This document shows, in pieces, positions 57,313 through 64,000 of a stretch of 64,000 bases of DNA (positions are counted from its first letter, which is position 1; the number at the start of each line of letters is the position of its first letter). The stretch covers positions 62,001 to 126,000 of the forward strand of contig NZ_BTHK01000006.1 of the NCBI RefSeq assembly GCF_033242365.1. The letters are read 5' to 3'. This DNA is from Lachnoanaerobaculum sanguinis. GTDB taxonomy: Bacteria; Bacillota; Clostridia; Lachnospirales; Lachnospiraceae. A program made the position numbers and the translations under genes. The notes beneath the pieces are model-generated. The model made no database searches. It saw only the letters and a program-made list of their open reading frames with translations, and was not told where the DNA came from.

Positions 57313-57341
57313 TTGACAAATGTGTTTCTTCCTATTAAATG
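57313..57341 (+). promoter_or_regulatory. Candidate promoter of the V-ATPase operon
   Basis: TTGACA (57313-57318) and TAAATG (57336-57341), 17-base spacing, 83 bases before the first ATG. A second pair, TTGCCT near 57378 with TAATAC or AATACT about 16-17 bases on, lies closer to the gene and is an alternative. Apart from these and the opp leader, the 320-base gap holds nothing coding that I can support. Confidence 0.5.
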
Positions 57342-57423
57342 TACCACATAAGTAGCCTGAAATATATTTGAGTGGTTTGCCTTACATGGTATATCACATA
57401 ATACTATTTACTAAGGAGGTTTT

Positions 57424-57735
57424 ATGGATGATATAATAAGCAGGCTTTCTGAAATAGAAGACTCATCTCAAAGTTACGTTGATGATGCCGTTCAAAAGAA
57501 AAAGGAAATCGCTGCTGAGATTAACGCCAGGAAAGAGCTTTGGAAGCAAGATCTTGATGCTAAGACAAAGGCAAGAATTGCCGAGTTGCAGGAATCTATG
57601 AATTTGTCTAAAGAAAAAAAGATTTCCGAACTCAAGCAACAGTCTGAGAAGGCCTTTATGAATCTGCAAGACATGTATGACACTCACCATGATAAATATG
57701 TGGATATGCTATTCTCAAATATGATTAAGGAGTAG
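57424..57735 (+). CDS. V-type ATPase peripheral-stalk coiled-coil subunit (G/H-like)
   Basis: A 103-residue, highly charged helical protein (EIAAEINARKELWKQDLDAK, then ISELKQQSEKAF) with no membrane segment, as in the small stalk subunit (NtpF/AhaH/G) that pairs with subunit E. It is the first gene of the operon, with AAGGAGG before the ATG, and lies 2 bases ahead of the subunit C gene. The identity rests on its coiled-coil nature and position. Confidence 0.8.
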   Translation: MDDIISRLSEIEDSSQSYVDDAVQKKKEIAAEINARKELWKQDLDAKTKARIAELQESMNLSKEKKISELKQQSEKAFMNLQDMYDTHHDKYVDMLFSNMIKE

Positions 57736-57737
57736 CC

Positions 57738-58805
57738 ATGGGAAATTTATTTAAATACTCTTCCCTTACCACCAAAATTCGTTCGATATCAAGTGATTTG
57801 ATAAGTATTGACGGTTTCAAATCACTATGTGAATGCGAAACCATCACTGATGCAATGAATGAGCTTATGCATTATAAATACTACCGTGATGCATTTAAAA
57901 AAGTCGACATCAATACATTACATCGTGAGGATATCGAGCAAATATTATTGTTAAGTAATCTGGAAGAGTTTTCAAGACTCTACAAGTTTAACTCGGGTAC
58001 TCCAAGAAAATATCTGAATTTAGTGTCTATGTACAATACAATCTATGTCTTAAAGCGTATACTGCGAGACATTCTCAATCATAGACCGACATCTTTGGAT
58101 TTAAAATCATATTCCAAGTATATGGGTACAAAAACAAATCTGAACATCGATGAACTTATGTCTGCACAGGACGTATCACAATTCGTTGATTCTCTGAAAA
58201 ATACAGAATATTATGATTGTACAAATCATGTATTGTCTACCGGAAGTACCAATATATTTGACTATGCGCTTGCTCTTGACTCTTATTATTTTGAGATTTG
58301 TTTCAAATTTGCGCAAAAAGAGCTTAAAGGTGATGAAAGCAAAGAAGTACTCTCAATCCTTGGAACAAGATGTGATTTCCTTAATATGCAATGGATATAC
58401 AGAACCAAGAAGTATTATAAAGTAAGTAATACAAAGGTATATGCCACCCTAATCCCGCATTATTACAAGATAAGCGCAGATGAAATAAAGCAAATGGTTG
58501 AGGCCGAAAATCTTGATGAGTTTTTTGTAATATTTGATAATTCATACTATGGAAAGTTGTCTGCAAAGCTTTTTAAGTACAAACCCGGCATAGAAGAATT
58601 TTCTATGAGGACATTGGAATATCTGTATAGCAAACATAAGAAGGATAATCCGTATTCTTTGGCAAGCCTCAGCTACTATCTGTATTCCAGGGAACTTGAG
58701 ATAAGCAGAGTTATAGAGATAATAGAATCCATAAGATATTCGCTTCCTCCGGAAGATATTGTCTCTAATATTTTAAAACTTGAAACAAGGAGGTCTTTCG
58801 CATGA
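57738..58805 (+). CDS. ntpC: V-type ATPase subunit C (AC39/V0D-like)
   Basis: A 355-residue helical protein of the AC39 family, which links the central rotor to the membrane ring. Stretches such as KYSSLTTKIRSISSDLIS, and SLASLSYYLYSRELEISRVIEIIE near the C-terminus, are typical of the family. It has no membrane segment. The end overlaps the subunit I gene by four bases. Confidence 0.88.
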   Translation: MGNLFKYSSLTTKIRSISSDLISIDGFKSLCECETITDAMNELMHYKYYRDAFKKVDINTLHREDIEQILLLSNLEEFSRLYKFNSGTPRKYLNLVSMYNTIYVLKRILRDILNHRPTSLDLKSYSKYMGTKTNLNIDELMSAQDVSQFVDSLKNTEYYDCTNHVLSTGSTNIFDYALALDSYYFEICFKFAQKELKGDESKEVLSILGTRCDFLNMQWIYRTKKYYKVSNTKVYATLIPHYYKISADEIKQMVEAENLDEFFVIFDNSYYGKLSAKLFKYKPGIEEFSMRTLEYLYSKHKKDNPYSLASLSYYLYSRELEISRVIEIIESIRYSLPPEDIVSNILKLETRRSFA

Positions 58806-60727
58806 TTGAGAGAATGGAATTCTTGAATATCACAGGCCCGAAAGACGATATTGACAGAATCATAGAAACCTATATCAGTAAGTATGATTTTCAGTTGGAA
58901 AATGCTCTTTCAGAACTGAAAAATGTCAAAGAATTGCATGCCTTCAATGAAAGCAATCCTTATAAAGACATCTTGGCAAGATCTCAGGAACTGAAAGAAT
59001 ACTTTAAAGATACCGGTTTACACACGAATCGTCACATGAGTATCGAGGAGGCCGACAAAATAACCCGGAATATTTCAGACAAGGTCTATTCTTTATCACA
59101 AAAAAAGAATGAACTCGAATCGGAACTTGCGGGATACGAGGAAAAACTTAAAAATGTCCACTATTTTATAGGACTGGATTATGACACTGAAAAGATTCTG
59201 CACTTTAAGTATGTAAACTTCAGATTCGGTTCCATGCCGACGGAATATTATGAAAAGTTTATGACCTTTGTGTATGAAGGTATTGACACTATTTTTTACA
59301 AGGCAAGAGAAATAGATGATAAGGTATGGGGTGTATATTTTGTACCGGATGCCATTTCGGAGCAAATAGACGCTATATATTCTTCAATGCATTTTGAAAG
59401 ATTTTTCCTGCCTGATGAGTACCATGGTACACCTGAATATTCAAGTGCCAAGCTTCAGGAAAAAATTAAGGAGTTACAGGACAATATACTTAATATCGAC
59501 AATAAGATACTAAGTGTACTTGAAAACAGCCGTGAAGATTTTCTTTTGGCAAATCAGGTACTTTATAGATTCAACAAGGTCTTTGAAGTCAGGAAATATG
59601 CGGCAGCCACCAGAGATAACAGAAAAGATAAAAAAGTCTTCTATATCATATGCGGATGGCTTACAAAAGATGATGCCGAAAAACTGGCAAAAGAACTTGA
59701 AAATGAGCCGAGTACTTTCTGTCTTGCAGAAAGAAATTTATCAAAAATAAGCAGCACTCCGCCTATAAAGTTAAAGAACAATGCCCTTTTCAAACCTTAT
59801 GAAATGTTTGTTGAAATGTACGGATTGCCGAATTATAAGGAATTTGATCCTACAATACTTATAGCTCTGACATATTCCGTTTTGTTCGGTTTTATGTTCG
59901 GAGATGTCGGACAGGGTCTTGTGCTTTTAATACTCGGAAGTATTGTAGCCTATAAGAAGAAATCAAGGCTTGCGGCAATTATTGCCAGATGCGGATTCTT
60001 CTCTACAATATTCGGATTTTTATTCGGTTCTATATTCGGATTTGAAGATATAATACAGCCACTTTGGGTAAGGCCTGCAAAAGCAATGACTGCACTTCCC
60101 GTTATCGGAAATTTAAATACGGTATTTGTGGTAACTATAACTCTTGGTATGTTCATAATAATACTTATGATGATTTTAAGTATTTTGACAAAACTTAGGT
60201 TTAATGAGCCGGGTGAAGCATTGTTTGATGCAAACGGTGTGGCAGGACTTGTATTTTATGCATCGGCACTTATTACCATAATGCTGTTTATGACAGGTAA
60301 TCATATGCCGGCGGCAATTATTCTGTTTATAATGTTTGTACTTCCTCTGATTTTAATTTTCTTAAAAGAGCCTTTATCGGCTGTATTGGAAAAGAAAAAG
60401 ATACATCTCGAGGGAGGTGTAGGCATGTTTATTCTGCAGGGATTCTTTGAGCTTTTTGAAGTGCTTTTAAGCTACTTTTCAAACTCTCTTTCCTTTGTCA
60501 GGGTGGGTGCGTTTGCAGTCAGCCATGCGGCTATGATGGAAGTAGTGCTTATGCTTTCAGGTGCTGAAAGCGGCAATATCAACTGGATAGTTGTTGTCCT
60601 CGGAAATATTTTTGTAATGGGTATGGAAGGTTTAATTGTAGGTATACAGGTATTACGTCTTGAGTATTATGAGTTGTTCTCAAGATTTTATACAGGTGAC
60701 GGTAGAGAATTTAAACCTTATTCATAG
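58802..60727 (+). CDS. ntpI: V-type ATPase subunit I (membrane stator, a-like)
   Basis: A 641-residue protein with a cytoplasmic N-terminal half rich in coiled coil (about 1-330) and seven or so C-terminal membrane helices (about 355-630). Family motifs: TYSVLFGFMFGDVGQGLVL, FSNSLSFVRVGAFAVSHAAM with the critical Arg (VRVGAF), and GLIVGIQVLRLEYYELFSRFY at the end. It carries the ion half-channels. It overlaps ntpC by four bases. Confidence 0.94.
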   Translation: MIERMEFLNITGPKDDIDRIIETYISKYDFQLENALSELKNVKELHAFNESNPYKDILARSQELKEYFKDTGLHTNRHMSIEEADKITRNISDKVYSLSQKKNELESELAGYEEKLKNVHYFIGLDYDTEKILHFKYVNFRFGSMPTEYYEKFMTFVYEGIDTIFYKAREIDDKVWGVYFVPDAISEQIDAIYSSMHFERFFLPDEYHGTPEYSSAKLQEKIKELQDNILNIDNKILSVLENSREDFLLANQVLYRFNKVFEVRKYAAATRDNRKDKKVFYIICGWLTKDDAEKLAKELENEPSTFCLAERNLSKISSTPPIKLKNNALFKPYEMFVEMYGLPNYKEFDPTILIALTYSVLFGFMFGDVGQGLVLLILGSIVAYKKKSRLAAIIARCGFFSTIFGFLFGSIFGFEDIIQPLWVRPAKAMTALPVIGNLNTVFVVTITLGMFIIILMMILSILTKLRFNEPGEALFDANGVAGLVFYASALITIMLFMTGNHMPAAIILFIMFVLPLILIFLKEPLSAVLEKKKIHLEGGVGMFILQGFFELFEVLLSYFSNSLSFVRVGAFAVSHAAMMEVVLMLSGAESGNINWIVVVLGNIFVMGMEGLIVGIQVLRLEYYELFSRFYTGDGREFKPYS

Positions 60728-60761
60728 TAAATAATTTTTATGTTTTAGTTAGGAGAAAAAA

Positions 60762-61187
60762 ATGAATACATTAGTAAAAGTAACACTTGCAGCAGCCCTT
60801 ATTTTAAGTATCGCAGTTCCTTATATCGCATTTATGATAGGCGAAAAGACAAAGGGTCGTTATAAAAAAGCCCTTGCAGGAAATGTTGTTATGTTCTTCG
60901 GTGTTATGGCGATTACATGCGTATTTTTCTTATCAGGAAATGCTTACGCAGCTTCTGAAACAGCAGCTTCATCAGCTACAGGCTTAGGATACCTCTCAGC
61001 AGCTCTTTCAGTAGGTCTTGCATGTATCGGTGGCGGTATCGCCGTATCTGCGGCAGCTTCAGCAGCACTTGGAGCTATCAGTGAGGACGGTTCAATCCTT
61101 GGTAAGTCACTTATCTTCGTAGGTCTTGCAGAAGGTGTTTGCCTTTACGGACTTGTAGTTGCATTCATGATTCTTGGTCGTTTATAA
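60762..61187 (+). CDS. ntpK: V-type ATPase subunit K (rotor ring proteolipid)
   Basis: A 141-residue protein with four hydrophobic segments. The C-terminal pair (about 70-98 and 112-139) is a recognisable proteolipid hairpin with Gly/Ala/Ser-rich sequence and the ion-binding Glu in VGLAEGVCLYGL. The N-terminal pair is less like a proteolipid and lacks an ion-binding acid, consistent with a duplicated hairpin in which only one site remains. Whether the ion is sodium or proton cannot be read directly. AGGAGA precedes the ATG. Confidence 0.92.
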   Translation: MNTLVKVTLAAALILSIAVPYIAFMIGEKTKGRYKKALAGNVVMFFGVMAITCVFFLSGNAYAASETAASSATGLGYLSAALSVGLACIGGGIAVSAAASAALGAISEDGSILGKSLIFVGLAEGVCLYGLVVAFMILGRL

Positions 61188-61197
61188 AGGCGATTTT

Positions 61198-61506
61198 ATG
61201 AAAATGTATCTTATAAGTGATAATGTGGATACTCTTACAGGTATGAGACTTGCAGGGGTGGAAGGAGTGGTGGTTCATGAAAAGCATGAACTTGCAAATG
61301 CCCTTGATTTTGTTATAAAGAGCAAAGATATCGGCATTGTGCTTCTCACGGAAAAGTTTTCAAAGGATTATCCCGAGCTTGTAAATAAATATAAGATGGA
61401 ATCACATATACCACTCTTTATTGATATACCGGATCGACATGGTACCGGAAGATCCGAAAACTTCATTACAGACTATATAAATGAGGCTATCGGCTTGAAA
61501 CTGTAA
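61198..61506 (+). CDS. ntpG: V-type ATPase subunit F
   Basis: A 102-residue protein with the Rossmann-like subunit F fold: KMYLISDNVDTLTGMRLAG, then KDIGIVLLTEKFSKDYPELV and IPLFIDIPDRHG. It is part of the central rotor. The ATG at 61198-61200 gives the normal family start; the open frame extends eight codons into ntpK without a ribosome site. Confidence 0.9.
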   Translation: MKMYLISDNVDTLTGMRLAGVEGVVVHEKHELANALDFVIKSKDIGIVLLTEKFSKDYPELVNKYKMESHIPLFIDIPDRHGTGRSENFITDYINEAIGLKL

Positions 61507-61571
61507 CAGTTTGCATGATTATAATCTTGCAAAATGAACTTTAGATTAAGATTAAAAAGGTAGGTATTATC

Positions 61572-62153
61572 TTGACAATAGAAGAAAAACTACAGCATTT
61601 TAAAGAGGCTTGCACTGCTGATGCCATTGCCGCCGCTGAAAAAATACTTTCAGATTATAAAAATGCTTTAGAGAAGGACTTTTTAGACTACCAAAACAGT
61701 GAGACGAGACTTGCTGATATGGAAGTCAAAACTGAAACCACAAGGATTGACAAAGAGATGAACAAAGAGCTCGCTCTTGAACAGATAAAACTACGAATGG
61801 AGCTTGGAAAAAAGGCTGCCGAGCTCAAGGAAAAGATTTTTGCACAGCTTGAGGAAAGACTCGCAGAGTATCAGGAAACTCCCGAATATGTAGCTTTGAT
61901 AGATTCACAGATTGAAAGAGCGTTGAAATTTGCGGGAAATGATGAGGTAAAAATATATATAGACCCTAATGATGAATCTCTTGCACATGATCTTTCCGTA
62001 AGACATGATATTGATATAGCCATCAGTAAATATCCTTTTCATGGCGGTATGAGAGCCGTTATACCGGCAAAAAATATTCTGATTGACAATTCTTTTGAAA
62101 AAAAGATTTCAGAAGCAAAAGAAAAATTTGATGTAGATATGGAGGTACTATAA
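61572..62153 (+). CDS. ntpE: V-type ATPase subunit E
   Basis: A 193-residue protein with a long N-terminal coiled coil (about 1-105) and a C-terminal globular part (IDSQIERALKFAGNDEVKIYI and HGGMRAVIPAKNILIDNSFE, a family signature). It forms the peripheral stalk with the small coiled-coil subunit. The start codon is TTG (61572-61574), with AGGTAGG about nine bases upstream. Its stop overlaps ntpA by one base (TAATG). Confidence 0.92.
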   Translation: MTIEEKLQHFKEACTADAIAAAEKILSDYKNALEKDFLDYQNSETRLADMEVKTETTRIDKEMNKELALEQIKLRMELGKKAAELKEKIFAQLEERLAEYQETPEYVALIDSQIERALKFAGNDEVKIYIDPNDESLAHDLSVRHDIDIAISKYPFHGGMRAVIPAKNILIDNSFEKKISEAKEKFDVDMEVL

Positions 62154-63919
62154 TGGCAACTACAGGTATTATATTTGCAATAAACGGACCTATAGTAAAG
62201 ACATCAAATGATTCCGGTTTTGAAATGCATGAGATGGTATATGTAGGAGAAGAAAATCTTGTAGGTGAGGTAATCGGACTTACTTCCGATGCAACCGTCA
62301 TAGAAGTTTATGAGGAAACCGGAGGCATTAAGCCGGGTGAAATTGTAACAGGCACAGGTGCTCCCGTTTCCGTAACTCTTGCGCCGGGTATCCTTAACAA
62401 TATATTTGACGGTATAGAAAGACCTTTAAGTGAGATAGCAAAGGTTGACGGAACCTATATTTCCAGAGGTGTAAGTGTGGATTCACTTGATACAAAGAAA
62501 CTTTGGAAAACACATATAACCGTAAAACCGGGACAGGCTATAGACGGAGGAACCATAATTGCCGAGGTGCCTGAAACACCGGCAATATTACATAGAGTAA
62601 TGCTCTCTCCAAACCTTAAGGGTTATGTTTTGGATGTGGTTGAAGACGGTGAGTATACAATAAATGACAAGATTCTCACATTGCAGCTTGAAGACGGAAG
62701 TGAGATTCCAATCACCATGACACAGCACTGGCCTATTCGTGTTCCGAGACCTATCAAGAAGAGATTCCCGGCAAGCGTTCCGCTTATTACCGGTCAGAGA
62801 ATTCTTGATACTCTCTTCCCTCTTGCAAAGGGAGGTACTGCAGCTGTTCCGGGAGGATTCGGTACAGGTAAGACTATGACACAGCACCAGATTGCAAAAT
62901 GGTCCGATGCAAATATTATTATTTATATCGGTTGCGGTGAGCGTGGAAATGAGATGACTCAGGTTCTTGAGGAGTTCTCAGAGCTTATAGATCCTAAGAC
63001 CGGAAATCCTTTGATGGATAGAACAACTCTTATCGCAAACACTTCAAATATGCCGGTTGCCGCCAGAGAGGCATCTCTTTATTCAGGGCTGACACTTGCA
63101 GAATATTACCGTGATATGGGTTATGATGTTGCAATCATGGCGGACTCAACGTCAAGATGGGCGGAGGCTCTTCGTGAGATCTCAGGTCGACTTGAGGAAA
63201 TGCCGGCCGAGGAAGGTTTCCCGGCATATCTGGCATCAAGACTTTCAGCATTCTATGAGAGAGCCGGCATGATGCAAAACTTAAACGGAAGTGAAGGATC
63301 GGTATCAATTATCGGTGCGGTATCTCCACAGGGTGGTGATTTCTCCGAGCCTGTAACACAAAATACCAAGAGATTTGTACGCTGTTTCTGGGGACTTGAT
63401 AAGAGACTTGCATATGCAAGACATTTCCCTGCTATACAGTGGCTTGACAGCTATTCGGAGTACCTGACAGATCTTGCGCCTTGGTATGCGGAGCATGTAG
63501 ATAAGAACTTTGTAGAATATAGAAACAGGCTTGTATATATACTCAATCAGGAAGCATCTCTGATGGAAATAGTAAAACTTATCGGTGCTGATGTTTTGCC
63601 TGACGATCAGAAACTTGTACTTGATATAGCGAAGGTTATAAGAGTAGGTTTCCTTCAGCAAAACGCCTTCCACAAGGATGATACTTGTGTTCCGCTGATA
63701 AAACAGTACAAAATGATGGATGTCATACTCTATCTCTATCAGAAATCAAAAGCTCTTGTTCATCAGGGCATGCCTATGAGTGTTTTGCATCAAGACAGTA
63801 TCTGGGACAGAGTTTCTTCCATAAAGTATGATGTTCCTAACGATAAGCTCGAGATGTTGGATCAATACAAAAAAGATATTGACACATTCTACGAAAAAGT
63901 ACTTGAAAAGAATGCATAG
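62153..63919 (+). CDS. ntpA: V-type ATPase catalytic subunit A
   Basis: A 588-residue catalytic ATPase subunit. It has the beta-barrel opening (IFAINGPIVKTSNDSGFEMHEMV), the extra non-homologous region typical of A subunits, Walker A PGGFGTGKTMTQ (about residue 232-243), the GCGERGNEMTQ block with its catalytic Glu, and IMADSTSRWAEALREISGRL. It is complete. It precedes subunit B by 10 bases. V-type complexes in anaerobic Firmicutes may pump Na+ or H+ at the expense of ATP, or make ATP. Confidence 0.96.
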   Translation: MATTGIIFAINGPIVKTSNDSGFEMHEMVYVGEENLVGEVIGLTSDATVIEVYEETGGIKPGEIVTGTGAPVSVTLAPGILNNIFDGIERPLSEIAKVDGTYISRGVSVDSLDTKKLWKTHITVKPGQAIDGGTIIAEVPETPAILHRVMLSPNLKGYVLDVVEDGEYTINDKILTLQLEDGSEIPITMTQHWPIRVPRPIKKRFPASVPLITGQRILDTLFPLAKGGTAAVPGGFGTGKTMTQHQIAKWSDANIIIYIGCGERGNEMTQVLEEFSELIDPKTGNPLMDRTTLIANTSNMPVAAREASLYSGLTLAEYYRDMGYDVAIMADSTSRWAEALREISGRLEEMPAEEGFPAYLASRLSAFYERAGMMQNLNGSEGSVSIIGAVSPQGGDFSEPVTQNTKRFVRCFWGLDKRLAYARHFPAIQWLDSYSEYLTDLAPWYAEHVDKNFVEYRNRLVYILNQEASLMEIVKLIGADVLPDDQKLVLDIAKVIRVGFLQQNAFHKDDTCVPLIKQYKMMDVILYLYQKSKALVHQGMPMSVLHQDSIWDRVSSIKYDVPNDKLEMLDQYKKDIDTFYEKVLEKNA

Positions 63920-63929
63920 GAGGTAAAAC

Positions 63930-64000
63930 ATGTCAATAGAATACCTTGGACTTAGTTCCATAAACGGACCACTGGTAGTTCTTGAGGGTGTCAAGGGTGC
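63930..64000 (+). CDS. ntpB: V-type ATPase subunit B, N-terminal part (cut by window edge)
   Basis: An ATG at 63930 preceded by AGGAGG opens a frame reading MSIEYLGLSSINGPLVVLEG and on to the window end. This is the usual opening of the non-catalytic B subunit, and its position after subunit A agrees. Only 23 codons are visible. Confidence 0.88.
   Translation, partial: MSIEYLGLSSINGPLVVLEGVKG

Overview
The window looks like the chromosome of an anaerobic low-GC Clostridia bacterium, most likely a member of the Lachnospiraceae. This is inferred from the A+T-rich sequence, a V-type ATPase operon, a giant 2-hydroxyacyl-CoA dehydratase activase, a Trp T-box ahead of an aroF-trp operon, and Firmicutes-style Shine-Dalgarno sites (AGGAGG) throughout. 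I cannot name the species from sequence alone.

Layout. 1-11.2 kb, minus strand: an acyl-ACP thioesterase (cut by the window edge), a C26 amidase and tRNA-Gln. A long housekeeping run follows: lepB, rbgA, rnhB, yraN, pgeF, then from a separate promoter a small coiled-coil protein, an aminotransferase, an ABC-F protein, exonuclease III, a GH13/isoamylase-like protein with its catalytic residues replaced, and a membrane-anchored protein. 11.2-14 kb, plus: fumC and a MATE exporter. 14-19.2 kb, minus: small alarmone synthetase, Mrp ATPase, DnaE. 19.3-22.3 kb is an accessory patch: an orphan RelB-like antitoxin with a 30-codon YoeB remnant, a DUF3791-DUF3990-DUF3791 cassette, a rhomboid protease and a DUF1934 protein with a structured leader. 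22.6-26 kb, minus: ispE, a GntR/FCD regulator, ddl and murI, which link isoprenoid and peptidoglycan precursor synthesis. 26-29.8 kb, minus: an acetyltransferase, cyclophilin, pyruvate kinase and a rhomboid-like protein with a zinc ribbon.

30-37.9 kb, plus: a promoter, a T-box with a UGG specifier, then aroF-trpE-trpG-trpD-trpC-trpF-trpB-trpA, the full branch from DAHP to tryptophan. A 194-bp palindromic element sits between trpG and trpD. 38-42.4 kb: a 1420-residue double activase. 42.5-47.5 kb, minus: an ABC exporter, a TetR regulator with matching operators at both promoters, an AAA-ATPase remnant, and an AbiEi/AbiEii toxin-antitoxin pair with an inverted repeat over its promoter. 47.6-57 kb, minus: an oligopeptide ABC transporter (oppBCDF) with three tandem substrate-binding lipoproteins; its promoter fires straight into a terminator-like hairpin. 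57.4-64 kb, plus: V-type ATPase genes (G/H-like, C, I, K, F, E, A and the start of B).

The most notable items are the cis-regulatory structures (alternative hairpins ahead of the DUF1934 gene, the start-proximal hairpin of opp, the TetR and AbiE operators, the trpG-trpD palindrome), the DUF3791/DUF3990 cassette, the apparently dead GH13 protein, and a signal peptidase I with Arg where the catalytic Lys is expected. I did not find a clear-cut large new system, CRISPR array, prophage or intact insertion sequence.
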